From contig CAZOMV010000030.1 of NCBI GenBank assembly GCA_964580995.1, positions 1 to 54,186 on the forward strand: 54,186 nucleotides of DNA, read 5' to 3'. The position numbers were made by a program, and so were the translations under genes. Each line of letters opens with the position of its first letter. Position 1 is the stretch's first letter. Positions 8,657-16,828 of this stretch are shown in pieces. The DNA comes from JAKJEP01 sp964580995. Its GTDB lineage: Bacteria; Planctomycetota; Phycisphaerae; Sedimentisphaerales; SM23-30. The notes under the pieces were generated by a model, which did not search any database, was not told the DNA's origin, and worked only from the letters and a program-made list of their open reading frames with translations.

Positions 8657-8926
8657 ATGGCTGGAAAAGTTGAGATTGATGCCGAGCGCTGCAAAGGATG
8701 TGAACTATGTGTGGCTGCTTGTGCTAAAAATTGCATAATTATATCAACAGGTACCAATAAGATGGGGTATTTTCCCGCAACGGTCCAGGATACCGGAAGC
8801 TGCACAGGTTGCGCTATGTGTGCGATTGTCTGCCCGGATGCGGCTATTGAGGTTTTCACGGACACCAAACGGACCGGCTCCCCACCGGCAGGAACCGAAC
8901 CCCAGTTGACAAAGGGCAGCAAGTGA
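8657..8926 (+). CDS. korD: 2-oxoacid:ferredoxin oxidoreductase, delta (ferredoxin) subunit
   Basis: An 89-residue 2[4Fe-4S] ferredoxin-like subunit. Two cluster motifs are visible: C-K-G-C-E-L-C-V-A-A-C-A (residues 12-22) and C-T-G-C-A-M-C-A-I-V-C-P (about 50-60). In the KorDABC/VorDBAC enzymes this subunit passes electrons from the thiamine-diphosphate site to ferredoxin during oxidative decarboxylation of 2-oxoacids to acyl-CoA. It is the first gene of a four-gene operon in the order delta-alpha-beta-gamma and overlaps the alpha gene by 4 bp (GTGA). A short tail of ~20 residues after the second cluster is not conserved. Whether the substrate is 2-oxoglutarate or a branched-chain 2-oxoacid cannot be decided here, so the symbol is tentative. 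Confidence 0.88.
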   Translation: MAGKVEIDAERCKGCELCVAACAKNCIIISTGTNKMGYFPATVQDTGSCTGCAMCAIVCPDAAIEVFTDTKRTGSPPAGTEPQLTKGSK

Positions 8927-9990
8927 GCGAAAAAGTTTTAATGTGCGGCAATGAGGCAATGGCGGAGGCAGCCATACTGGCGGGGCTGGATGCCTATTTC
9001 GGCTATCCGATTACCCCCCAGAACGAAGTGGTGGCTTATATGGCTCGGCGCATGCCCGAAGAAGGCCGGGTCTTCCTGCAGAGTGAAAGCGAACTGGCGG
9101 CGATTAATATGGTCTTTGGGGCCGCCGCCGTCGGTGCACGGGCAATGACCTCCTCCTCCAGCCCGGGCATCAGTCTCATGCAGGAGGGCATCAGCTATCT
9201 GGCCGGGGCGGAACTGCCCGCGGTGATCGTGAACATCATGCGCGGCGGGCCGGGACTGGGCAATATCGCCCCTTCCCAGTCGGATTATTTCCAGGCCACC
9301 CGCGGCGGCGGGCATGGCGATTATAACACGATCGTGCTGGGGCCGGAAAGCGTGCAGGAACTGGCGGATTGCGTGCATCTAGCTTTCGATCTGGCCGATG
9401 ACTACCGCACTCCGGTGATGATCCTGGGGGATGGGATCCTGGGCCAGATGATGGAGCCGGTGGATTTACATAAAAAACAGCCTCATCGGAAATTGCCTTC
9501 CAAGGATTGGGCCTTGACTGGCATCAAGGGCCGCCAGCAAAACATCGTCCGTTCTCTGTTTCTGGAGGATGGGGTGCTGGAAAGGCTCAATGAGCATCTT
9601 CAGGAAAAATACAAACGGATAACGGAAAAAGAAATTCGTTACGAACAGGGGCAGGTTGAGGACGCCGACATCGTTCTGGTGGCGTATGGGATTATGGCTC
9701 GAACGGTGCGTTCGGTAGTGAGGCAAGCCAGGCAGCTAGGGATCAAGGTCGGCTGGTTTCGGCCGATTACCTTGTAGCCCTGTCCGTATAAACCATTGTG
9801 CAATCTTGCCGGGGATCCGCGGGTATTTCTGGCGGTGGAAATGAGCAGCGGCCAGATGCTTCAGGATGTCCAACTGGCGGTGGGGGGGCAGTCGCCCGTT
9901 TTATTCTATGGCCGCATGGGTGGCGGGGTACCCACCGTGGAGGAAGTTCTCGATCAGGTCAAAAAGCTGGCGTTGCCGATGAAAGGATAA
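8923..9990 (+). pseudogene. korA: 2-oxoacid:ferredoxin oxidoreductase alpha subunit, interrupted by in-frame TAG
   Basis: The alpha subunit carries the pyrimidine-binding and core-II domains of the heterotetramer. Residues 1-284 match the family: G-Y-P-I-T-P-Q-N-E near 28-36, R-G-G-P-G-L-G-N, then G-W-F-R-P-I-T-L. A TAG at 9775-9777 follows. The same frame stays open afterwards through F-L-A-V-E-M-S-S-G-Q-M to 9990, which is the normal C-terminal end of the subunit. The family usually has Trp directly after R-P-I-T-L, so TAG is one base from TGG. The gene could be a recent pseudogene, an assembly error or a read-through case. A TTG at 9796 could in principle restart a 64-residue fragment. It starts with GTG overlapping the ferredoxin gene and is followed 5 bp later by the beta gene. 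Confidence 0.85.
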
Positions 9991-9995
9991 ACGGA

Positions 9996-10730
9996 ATGAA
10001 AACAGTCTTTGCCCGTACCCCTGTATTGAAAGATTGCTCAACCCATTATTGCCCCGGCTGCGGACACGGCATCGTTCATCGCCTGATTGCCGAGATCGTC
10101 GAGGAGCTGGGGATCCGCTCGAAAACCATCGGCATCGCTCCCGTCGGCTGTGCGGTCCTGGCGTATAACTATCTCGACGTGGATATGGTCGAGGTCGCCC
10201 ACGGCCGGGCGCCGGCGGTGGCTACAGGCATGAAGCGGGTCCGGCCCGACTATGTGATTTTTTCCTATCAGGGCGATGGCGATCTGGCCTCCATCGGAGC
10301 GGGCGAGATCCTGCACGCCGCCAATCGCGGGGAGCAGATTACCGTCATTTTTGTGAATAACGCCGTGTATGGAATGACCAACGGCCAGATGGCCCCGACC
10401 ACTCTTTTGCAACAGGTCACCGCCACCACCCCAGCCGGTCGCAACGCCCGGCTGGAGGGCTTTCCTTTGAAAGTCGCGGATCTGCTGGCGGTTTTGCCCG
10501 GCACCACCTTTGTCGAACGCTGTTCCGTGCATGACCCCGCCCATGTGATCAAAACCAAAAAAGCCATCAAGCTGGCGTTTGAGCATCAAATCAATAAAGT
10601 GGGGGGGCTGGCCCTGGTGGAAGTTCTTTCGTCCTGCCCCACCTATTGGCGCATGACCCCGCGGCAGGCGATGCAGTGGATACAAACGGATATGATTCCT
10701 GCCTTTCCTCTGGGCAGATTAAAAGGATAG
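9996..10730 (+). CDS. korB: 2-oxoacid:ferredoxin oxidoreductase, beta (TPP-binding) subunit
   Basis: This 244-residue subunit binds thiamine diphosphate and carries out decarboxylation. It shows Y-C-P-G-C-G-H near residue 20, I-A-P-V-G-C-A, the TPP/Mg motif G-D-G-D-L-A-S-I-G (about 90-98) and V-N-N-A-V-Y-G-M-T-N-G-Q-M about 25 residues later, plus P-T-T in the substrate loop. The start at 9996 follows the alpha stop by 5 bp and gives the normal family N-terminus; a longer frame upstream merely shadows the alpha gene. The stop codon here is TAG, which shows that amber is a working stop in this genome. It is followed 8 bp later by the gamma gene. Confidence 0.92.
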   Translation: MKTVFARTPVLKDCSTHYCPGCGHGIVHRLIAEIVEELGIRSKTIGIAPVGCAVLAYNYLDVDMVEVAHGRAPAVATGMKRVRPDYVIFSYQGDGDLASIGAGEILHAANRGEQITVIFVNNAVYGMTNGQMAPTTLLQQVTATTPAGRNARLEGFPLKVADLLAVLPGTTFVERCSVHDPAHVIKTKKAIKLAFEHQINKVGGLALVEVLSSCPTYWRMTPRQAMQWIQTDMIPAFPLGRLKG

Positions 10731-10738
10731 ATGGATCG

Positions 10739-11293
10739 ATGAAGAACGGCAAGATATATGAAGAAGTAACGATGGCTGGATTCGGGGGACAGGGTATTCT
10801 CGTAATCGGCAAACTCCTGGCCCAGGCGGCCATGAAGTCCGGGCTGGAAGTCACCTATATGCCCTCCTACGGCGCGGAGGTGCGGGGCGGCACCGCCAAT
10901 TGCATGATTATTGTCAGCGACGAACCCATCGCCTGCCCGATTATCAGCCGGCCGGATTCCCTCATCGCCATGAATGAAGCCTCCCTGCGTAAATTCCTCC
11001 CCCGCTTAAAAAGCGGCGGCCTGCTGATCCTCAACCGTTCGTTAATTGAAGGCAAACCGGAAAGAGACGATCTGGAAGTGGTGGCGATCCCCGCCGACGA
11101 AATCGCCGTCGAGCTGAAGAGCGGCCGCAGTGCCAATATGGTGGCCCTGGGCGCCTATCTCCAGCGGCGCACCCTGCTGAAACCGGAAGAGGTGGTCGCC
11201 TGTCTGTCCGATGTCTTTCCCAAACGCCATCAAAAACTCCTCCCCGTCAACGAACAAGCCCTCCGCCGCGGTTTCGAATTCGCCCGGACATGA
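10739..11293 (+). CDS. korC: 2-oxoacid:ferredoxin oxidoreductase, gamma subunit
   Basis: A 184-residue gamma subunit of the same complex. The N-terminus carries the family signature A-G-F-G-G-Q-G-I-L-V-I-G-K-L-L-A-Q-A-A, followed by Y-M-P-S-Y-G-A-E-V-R-G-G-T-A-N-C, the CoA-side segment of these enzymes. The start at 10739 lies 8 bp after the beta stop; the upstream extension of the frame overlaps the beta gene and is not coding. It is the last gene of the operon and converges on phoU with a 32-bp gap that leaves no room for a separate terminator. The complete delta-alpha-beta-gamma set implies an anaerobic, ferredoxin-using metabolism. Confidence 0.9.
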   Translation: MKNGKIYEEVTMAGFGGQGILVIGKLLAQAAMKSGLEVTYMPSYGAEVRGGTANCMIIVSDEPIACPIISRPDSLIAMNEASLRKFLPRLKSGGLLILNRSLIEGKPERDDLEVVAIPADEIAVELKSGRSANMVALGAYLQRRTLLKPEEVVACLSDVFPKRHQKLLPVNEQALRRGFEFART

Positions 11294-11325
11294 AACATCC
11301 CTCTGCCGGATCGGAAGCGGCTATT

Positions 11326-12003
11326 TCAGTTCCCTTTTTTGCCGTATTCTTCCACTTTATGCCGGACAATTTCCCCCGCGATCATATAAATCACATCTTC
11401 GGCGATGTTGGTGGCATGGTCGGCGATCCGTTCCAGATGCCGGGATACCGACAGAATATGAATCAGCGACTCCAGGTGCTGCGGATATTTGCGAATCCCT
11501 TCCTGCACTTTCAGATACATATTCCGATTCAGGGCATCCACCTCATCATCCGCGGTGCAAACCTTATACGCAATTTTCGAATCCAGATTCACCAGGGCGT
11601 CGAGGCTTTGCTTGAGCATGGTTTGTGCCTTTTGGGCCATCGAAATAAAATCAAATTCCATATGGATCTCGGGCTGGGAAGCCAGATACTGGCCCCGTTC
11701 GGCAATATTGACGGCCAGATCCCCGATCCGTTCCAGGTCGCTGTTAATCTTCAAAACAGAGATAATAAACCGCAAATCGATGGCCACCGGCTGATGCAGC
11801 GCCAGAATTTTCAGGCAATCCTCTTCGATCTCCACTTCCATCTGGTCAATTTCTATATCCTTGCTGATAATTTCCTGGGCCAGCGAAGCGTTCCGTTCTT
11901 CAATTGCCAGCGTGGCGTTCTGCACCCGGCCTTCAATCTTCGCGCCCAGCACCAGGATCTTTTTCTTCAGATTTTCGATTTCTCTTTCCAAATGTTTTGC
12001 CAT
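11326..12003 (-). CDS. phoU: Phosphate signalling regulator PhoU
   Basis: A 225-residue all-helical protein made of two PhoU three-helix repeats (about residues 10-100 and 110-210). Family-typical acidic motifs are seen in L-R-F-I-I-S-V-L-K-I-N-S-D-L-E-R-I-G-D and S-R-H-L-E-R-I-A-D-H-A-T-N-I-A-E-D, which bind metal clusters. PhoU links the Pst transporter to the PhoR/PhoB sensor system and keeps the regulon off when phosphate is plentiful. It is the last gene of the pst operon, as in E. coli. I start it at MAKHLERE (12003); two extra residues are possible upstream. The sensor kinase and regulator themselves are not in this window. Confidence 0.93.
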   Translation of the reverse strand: MAKHLEREIENLKKKILVLGAKIEGRVQNATLAIEERNASLAQEIISKDIEIDQMEVEIEEDCLKILALHQPVAIDLRFIISVLKINSDLERIGDLAVNIAERGQYLASQPEIHMEFDFISMAQKAQTMLKQSLDALVNLDSKIAYKVCTADDEVDALNRNMYLKVQEGIRKYPQHLESLIHILSVSRHLERIADHATNIAEDVIYMIAGEIVRHKVEEYGKKGN

Positions 12004-12017
12004 AATCAACTCGTTTC

Positions 12018-12365
12018 TTAATATCGTCTGTCATATTGATACACCAGAGAGCAAATATACGTATCATCCTTCAGCAGAACGGTCCCGTCGTCGTCTTTGG
12101 TGATTTTCGCGTTGGCATACGAAAACGTATTCGGCAGTTCATTGATAATTTCGACGCGGAACCACGGAACGATTCGCACCATCAGGCAGCCTTCCCGGAC
12201 ATCACCGGGATTATTGACCACCTTGCCGAAATGATAACTTTTACAGTGCAGCCGCAGGTACGATTCATTGGATTCCAATACCTGCCCTACCAGAATATGG
12301 TTGTGGGCATCGGCGTATTCTTTCACCGTGCGCACTTTCCAGATTTTCCGATCTTCATAATTCAT
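12018..12365 (-). CDS. Unknown 115-residue protein inside the pst operon
   Basis: Not recognised. The start at 12365 (M-N-Y-E-D-R-K-I-W-K-V-R) follows an AAGGAAG ribosome-binding site; a 31-codon extension upstream would overlap pstB. The protein has no signal peptide or membrane segment and looks like a small beta-rich domain (H-I-L-V-G-Q-V-L-E-S-N-E-S-Y-L-R-L, then V-P-W-F-R-V-E-I-I-N-E-L-P). It sits between pstB (10 bp away) and phoU (14 bp away), so it is certainly co-transcribed with phosphate transport genes and may modulate them (inference). The strand pattern and its wording around H-N-H-I-L-V-G resemble a small SH3- or PilZ-like barrel, but I cannot assign a family. Confidence 0.75.
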   Translation of the reverse strand: MNYEDRKIWKVRTVKEYADAHNHILVGQVLESNESYLRLHCKSYHFGKVVNNPGDVREGCLMVRIVPWFRVEIINELPNTFSYANAKITKDDDGTVLLKDDTYICSLVYQYDRRY

Positions 12366-12375
12366 TATTACTTCC

Positions 12376-13236
12376 TTATCCAAAACGCCCCGTGATATAA
12401 TCCTCCGTTTGCTTCTTACCGGGGTTGGTAAAAATGCGCGAGGTACTGTCATATTCAATCAATTCGCCCAGGCAGAAAAAGGCGGTATATTCGCTCACCC
12501 GGGCCGCCTGCTGCATATTATGAGTAACGATAATGATCGTGTAATTCATCTTCAACTGCGTAATTAGATCTTCAATCCGGGCGGTGGCCAGCGGGTCCAG
12601 GGCGGAACAGGGTTCGTCCATCAGCAGAATGTTGGGCCTGGTCGCCAGGGCACGGGCGATGCACAGCCGCTGCTGCTGGCCCCCCGATAACGCCAGGGCC
12701 GACTTATCCAGTTCATCCTTGACTTCCTCCCACAAGGCGGCCTTTCGCAGGCATTCCTCCACGACGGAATCCAGATTCCCCCGGCCGCGAATCCCCTGTA
12801 ATTTAGGGCCATACGTGACATTGTCGTAAATGCTTTTCGCAAACGGATTGGGTTTCTGAAAAACCATGCCCACCTGCTGCCGCAGATTCACCAGGTTGGT
12901 CCGCTTGTCATAAATATCATGCCCGTTCACCTCCAGCAAACCCTCGGACCGGACATGCGGAATCAAATCGTTCATCCGGTTGATGCTGCGCAGAAACGTG
13001 CTTTTCCCGCACCCGCTGGGGCCGATGATCGCGGTAACCATACAGGGCAGGATATCCATCGTAATCGTATGAACCCCCATCTTGTGCCCGTAATAAAAAC
13101 TGAATTCGCGGGATCGGATAATCGCACAGGAGCAATCCATCGACCCGCTGCCCGCTCCCTGCCTATCGCATTCTTGATCGGTTGAGGGGGTTTCCGTTGG
13201 TTTCACACTCATCCGGGGCATCTGGAGTTGCGTCAT
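12376..13236 (-). CDS. pstB: Phosphate ABC transporter ATP-binding protein PstB
   Basis: A 286-residue ABC ATPase that powers phosphate import. Walker A is G-P-S-G-C-G-K-S-T-F-L-R-S-I-N-R-M-N-D, the last part (N-R-M-N-D) being typical of PstB; the signature is A-L-S-G-G-Q-Q-Q-R-L and Walker B is L-L-M-D-E-P-C-S-A-L-D-P, ending with the switch I-I-I-V-T-H-N-M-Q-Q-A. I place the start at 13236 (M-T-Q-L-Q-M-P), preceded by AAGGAA at good distance. Roughly 40 N-terminal residues before the ABC domain are extra relative to E. coli PstB and look disordered. It follows pstA by 36 bp. Confidence 0.95.
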   Translation of the reverse strand: MTQLQMPRMSVKPTETPSTDQECDRQGAGSGSMDCSCAIIRSREFSFYYGHKMGVHTITMDILPCMVTAIIGPSGCGKSTFLRSINRMNDLIPHVRSEGLLEVNGHDIYDKRTNLVNLRQQVGMVFQKPNPFAKSIYDNVTYGPKLQGIRGRGNLDSVVEECLRKAALWEEVKDELDKSALALSGGQQQRLCIARALATRPNILLMDEPCSALDPLATARIEDLITQLKMNYTIIIVTHNMQQAARVSEYTAFFCLGELIEYDSTSRIFTNPGKKQTEDYITGRFG

Positions 13237-13272
13237 TTTGTCATTTCCTTTCGATGGTTCAGGCATAAACGG

Positions 13273-14895
13273 TCATCCTCGCAGCTTTCTGGACATCCGG
13301 GACCGCAGCACGATCGCCAGGATGTTCAGGCATAATACCATCAGAATCAAGGTCATCACCATCCCATATTGCTGATGCGGCACCAGCATGGCCAGCCGGT
13401 CGCCCACCGCCAGATCATAACTGCCGTACGAAAGAGTGCGCGTTGGATCGAAAAGCGATTGCGGAACGGGACCCAGGGCAATGGCCCCGGTAAATAAGAT
13501 AGGGGCGGTCTCCCCGGCCGCCCGGCTCAAACTTAAGATGATTCCCGTCAGAATCCCCGGCAGCGCCGCCGGCAGCGTAACTTTTAGGAACGTGCGAAAC
13601 GCACCAGCTCCCAACGCCAGAGACGCTTCCTTATAGGTCTGGGGAACCGACCGGATCGCTTCCTCGCTGGCCCGGATAATCACCGGCAGCACCAGAATCC
13701 CCAGCGTCAGGCCTGCCGACAAAATGCAGGGCTTCGAGGGCATCCCCAGCTTCGGAAATAAAAACAAAACATAGAACGCCAGGCCGAACAGCCCGAACAC
13801 AATGCTCGGTACTCCCGCCAGGGTATTGATGCAGGTCCGGATGATCTTCACCGCCAGGGTATCGCCCGCACATTCCACCAGATAACCGGCGGAGATGATC
13901 CCGAACGGGACCGCCAGCAGCATCGCCAGAATCGTCAAGAGCAGCGTCCCGATGATTTCCGGGCCAACCCCCCCGAAAAAATGGCCCGAAATACTATCGT
14001 CGGTAAAATATTGCCAGTAGAAGGTCAGCCGCGGATTCAGCATGTGCGGCAATTTTTCTTCCATCTGATGGAACAAGGTTTCCAAAGAGGTTCCTTTGAA
14101 TTGCTCCGCCCGCGAGACCAGTTTCTTCTCCAACGGTTGGCCCGGCTCCACTTCCACCCATTCCTGGACCCATAGCAGGTTTTTCAACTCTATCTTCGCT
14201 ATATCCCAGCGGGTGGCGCCATATCGATCCATAATCAAAGCCGGCGTCGGTTCCGTTGGCTTGGGACCAAGCAGCAGACGCAAATACTTCTGTACCTCGG
14301 CCAACGCCTCGGCATATTTCTCCCGCCGGTCCAGGTCTATAGTCTGAACCGTTTGCCAGTACTCCTCCGCCAGGGTAAAAAATTCCTGCGGAATCACTTC
14401 CTTCCATTGCGGATCATCCCGGTACCAGAGCACGGCCTGGATTCGCTCCTGAATCGCCTGCCGGTCATGCGATTCAAAAGCCTCGATCAGCCGGTCGCGA
14501 ATTTCTTTCGTTACCGAACGAACCTCTGCATAACGCTCCTGATGGACGTCCTCTGTTTTGATTTGCTTGCCGAAATCCCGGTGTAACTGCCGCACTTCTC
14601 CGATCAGCCGTTCCGTGTCGATGCCCCGCTGGAAATGATCGACTAAATCGTATATCTCCTGCCGGGCTTTTTCCGTCTGGGCGGCTTCCGCCTGCAATTC
14701 GTCCGGATCGCCCCGGTTGAATTGCGCCTGCTGCATTTTCCGGAATTCCACCGTCCCCCGGAAAACCACCGCCCCGGCGCCCCGATAGAGCATAGGGGAA
14801 AGAATCACCACCAGCGCCAGAATCAAAAGAAGCACCGCCCCCAGCGAAAGCAGGCTAAAAATATGATTCGTGAATCGTCGTATCGCGGTTCTCAT
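13273..14895 (-). CDS. pstA: Phosphate ABC transporter permease PstA with large periplasmic insertion
   Basis: Membrane permease of the Pst system, 540 residues, nearly twice the usual ~280-300. TM1 is at about 13-35. Residues ~48-295 form a long hydrophilic, helix-rich and probably coiled-coil segment predicted to face the periplasm. The canonical permease follows: G-P-E-I-I-G-T-L-L-L-T, the EAA-type loop (E-A-S-L-A-L-G-A-G-A-F-R-T-F-L-K-V-T-L-P-A-A), and A-A-G-E-T-A-P-I-L-F-T-G-A near the C-terminus. The start at 14895 overlaps the pstC stop by 4 bp (ATGA), which settles it over the long upstream frame. The insertion is unlike textbook PstA; see findings. Confidence 0.9.
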   Translation of the reverse strand: MRTAIRRFTNHIFSLLSLGAVLLLILALVVILSPMLYRGAGAVVFRGTVEFRKMQQAQFNRGDPDELQAEAAQTEKARQEIYDLVDHFQRGIDTERLIGEVRQLHRDFGKQIKTEDVHQERYAEVRSVTKEIRDRLIEAFESHDRQAIQERIQAVLWYRDDPQWKEVIPQEFFTLAEEYWQTVQTIDLDRREKYAEALAEVQKYLRLLLGPKPTEPTPALIMDRYGATRWDIAKIELKNLLWVQEWVEVEPGQPLEKKLVSRAEQFKGTSLETLFHQMEEKLPHMLNPRLTFYWQYFTDDSISGHFFGGVGPEIIGTLLLTILAMLLAVPFGIISAGYLVECAGDTLAVKIIRTCINTLAGVPSIVFGLFGLAFYVLFLFPKLGMPSKPCILSAGLTLGILVLPVIIRASEEAIRSVPQTYKEASLALGAGAFRTFLKVTLPAALPGILTGIILSLSRAAGETAPILFTGAIALGPVPQSLFDPTRTLSYGSYDLAVGDRLAMLVPHQQYGMVMTLILMVLCLNILAIVLRSRMSRKLRG

Positions 14896-15884
14896 TTCCG
14901 TTTCCCTCCCGGTTTTTGTCTCGCGCGCGACAAAAAATATTCGCTGGTCAGGTTTAAGGCAAAAGTAAAAATCAGCAGCAGCAAACCCACCGCAAAAAGC
15001 GAATGGTAGTGATCGGACCCTTTGGCCGTTTCCCCCATATCCCCGGCAATCGTCGCGGTCATCGTCCGGATCGATTGCGATAAATCCCACCACGGAGACG
15101 GGATCTGATTGGCATTTCCCGAAGCCATCCACACCACCATCGTTTCTCCGATCGCCCGCATCATTCCCAGAATCACCCCCGCGAGGATCCCGCTGTGCGC
15201 CGCTGGGATCACCACCCTGAGCATGGTTTCCGCTCGCGTGGCCCCCAGCCCGTACGAGGCCTCCCGCAGCTCCCGCCCGATGGCCGAAAGCGAATCGTCC
15301 GCCACACTGATGATCGTCGGCAGTGCCATGATCGCCAGAATCAGGGAGGCGTTCAAGGCGTTGGCCCCGGTGGCAAAACCCAGCCGGTCATGCAGCCACG
15401 GGGCCAGCACCAGCACCGCGAAAAAGCCATAGGCCACCGAGGGAATGGCCGCCAGAATCTCAATCACCGGCTTGAAGATTTGACGGAATTGAAAGGGGGC
15501 GATGTCGCTGAGAAAAACCGCCGCCAAAAGGCCCACCGGAACCGCCAGCAGCAGAGACCCGGCGGTCACATAAAGCGAACCGGCAATCAGCGCCAAAGCT
15601 CCAAATTCCGCCGGCTGGGCTTCGGGGTACCAGCCGCGGCGGCTGAGGAATTCCCAGAGATTATGCTGGCGGATAAATGGAATCGCCTCCCGCATCACAA
15701 AAATTAAAATCAGCAGCACCGCTATGACAGAAAAGCAGGTCATCACAAACAGCAGCAATCGTCCGCCCCGGTGGGCCAGGTACCCTTTCAGATCCTGACG
15801 CGGAGTAAGAACAAGCGGCCGGGTGAACTCAGCCGCTTGTCCCTGGGACGATACTTCTTGTGGTTGTGTAACGATTTCCTGCAT
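14892..15884 (-). CDS. pstC: Phosphate ABC transporter permease PstC
   Basis: A 330-residue inner-membrane permease that pairs with PstA. About 30 hydrophilic residues precede TM1 (L-L-L-F-V-M-T-C-F-S-V-I-A-V-L-L-I-L-I-F). Family hallmarks: P-V-I-E-I-L-A-A-I-P-S-V-A-Y-G-F-F-A, the ATPase-contact loop E-A-S-Y-G-L-G-A-T-R-A-E-T-M-L-R-V-V-I-P-A-A, and M-M-R-A-I-G-E-T-M-V-V. The spacing to pstS is 7 bp and the stop overlaps the pstA start, so translation of the three is coupled. Confidence 0.94.
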   Translation of the reverse strand: MQEIVTQPQEVSSQGQAAEFTRPLVLTPRQDLKGYLAHRGGRLLLFVMTCFSVIAVLLILIFVMREAIPFIRQHNLWEFLSRRGWYPEAQPAEFGALALIAGSLYVTAGSLLLAVPVGLLAAVFLSDIAPFQFRQIFKPVIEILAAIPSVAYGFFAVLVLAPWLHDRLGFATGANALNASLILAIMALPTIISVADDSLSAIGRELREASYGLGATRAETMLRVVIPAAHSGILAGVILGMMRAIGETMVVWMASGNANQIPSPWWDLSQSIRTMTATIAGDMGETAKGSDHYHSLFAVGLLLLIFTFALNLTSEYFLSRARQKPGGKRK

Positions 15885-15891
15885 GGATTTA

Positions 15892-16716
15892 TTAGTAAGC
15901 GGTTACGGGGATAAAACCTTTCGCTTCGATGATTTCCTGCCCTTTCTCGGTCAGATAAAACGTGCAGAAGAGGTAGGTCATCGATCCCAGTTTCGGATAG
16001 CCGTTGGTAAATAGGAACAGGGGACGGCTAATAGGATATTTCCCCTGGGCGATGGTTTCCCGTCCGGGCATAACACCGTCGATTTTCAGGGCCTTGACAT
16101 TCATATCCACAAAGCCCAGCCCCACATACCCGATCGCCCCTTCCGTGCTTTTCACCCGGGCATGGGCCTGGGGATTGGCGTTGACGTATTCCACATTGGC
16201 CGCCATCTTTTCCTTTTTCATCACCATTTCATGAAACGACTCGTAGGTTCCGGAAGAGGTATCGCGGCTGATGGGTATGATTTTCCGGTCCGGCCCGCCC
16301 AGCTCTTTCCAGTTGGTAATTTTTCCCAGATAGATATTTCGCACCTGCTCGGTGGTCAGTTCCTTGACCGGATTGGAAGGGTGCACGATCACGCAGATCC
16401 CGTCCATCGCGACGACATGGGCGACCGGGAAGACTCCCTTTTCCACGGCGGTCTTGAATTCCTGGTCCTTCATGAACCGGCTCATCATGGCGATATCGCA
16501 GCGGCTGTCCACCAGCGCCGCCGCCCCGTCCCCGCTGCCGGTCTTCTTGACCGTGATCGAAACCGAGGGATACATCCCCATAAACGCCTCCGCGAACGCA
16601 TCCCCGATGGGTCCGACCGTGGTCGAACCATCCACCTGAAGAATCGTCGCATCCGCTCCCAGAGAAACTCCCGCCATACTCAACATCAACATGTACACCA
16701 TCAACATCTTTTTCAT
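15892..16716 (-). CDS. pstS: Phosphate-binding protein PstS
   Basis: A 274-residue secreted solute-binding protein. A Sec signal peptide covers about residues 1-20 (M-K-K-M-L-M-V-Y-M-L-M-L-S-M-A-G-V-S-L-G). The mature part follows the PstS/PBP-like-2 pattern: V-D-G-S-T-T-V-G-P-I for phosphate binding at the N-terminus, then K-K-T-G-S-G-D-G-A-A-A-L and S-R-D-T-S-S-G-T-Y-E-S-F near the hinge. It delivers phosphate to PstCA. It is the first gene of the operon pstS-pstC-pstA-pstB-unknown-phoU and lies directly behind the Pho-box array at 16780-16819. No lipobox Cys is seen, so it is free in the periplasm. Confidence 0.94.
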   Translation of the reverse strand: MKKMLMVYMLMLSMAGVSLGADATILQVDGSTTVGPIGDAFAEAFMGMYPSVSITVKKTGSGDGAAALVDSRCDIAMMSRFMKDQEFKTAVEKGVFPVAHVVAMDGICVIVHPSNPVKELTTEQVRNIYLGKITNWKELGGPDRKIIPISRDTSSGTYESFHEMVMKKEKMAANVEYVNANPQAHARVKSTEGAIGYVGLGFVDMNVKALKIDGVMPGRETIAQGKYPISRPLFLFTNGYPKLGSMTYLFCTFYLTEKGQEIIEAKGFIPVTAY

Positions 16717-16779
16717 CTTTTGACTCCTTGTTTAATAATTTTTTCTGCCATATTTTCTACTTAAGTCTAGCCGACAATT

Positions 16780-16819
16780 GTTAGGATTGTGTTAAAACCG
16801 CGTTAATCTTGCGTTAAAA
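16780..16819 (-). promoter_or_regulatory. Pho box array upstream of pstS (four half-sites, 11-bp period)
   Basis: On the plus strand GTTAGGA, GTTAAAA, GTTAATC and GTTAAAA begin at 16780, 16791, 16802 and 16813, i.e. 7-bp half-sites with 4-bp spacers at exactly 11-bp spacing. Read toward pstS they are TTTTAAC-type direct repeats, the geometry of PhoB/PhoP boxes. Ten bases after the last repeat is TAGACT, a candidate -10; no -35 is seen, as usual for Pho promoters. The pstS start codon is about 64 bp downstream. Confidence 0.82.
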
Positions 16820-16828
16820 CCTGCCATT

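Noticed and set aside
9775..9777. Possible reassignment of UAG to an amino acid genome-wide.
   Set aside because: Several well-defined genes here end in TAG (beta subunit at 10730, isomerase at 41531, toxin at 51346, SUFU at 52090), so UAG works as a stop.
11290..12021. A 243-codon plus-strand frame opposite phoU.
   Set aside because: It lies entirely on the complement of the well-supported phoU gene and reads as low-complexity H/Q/F-rich sequence.
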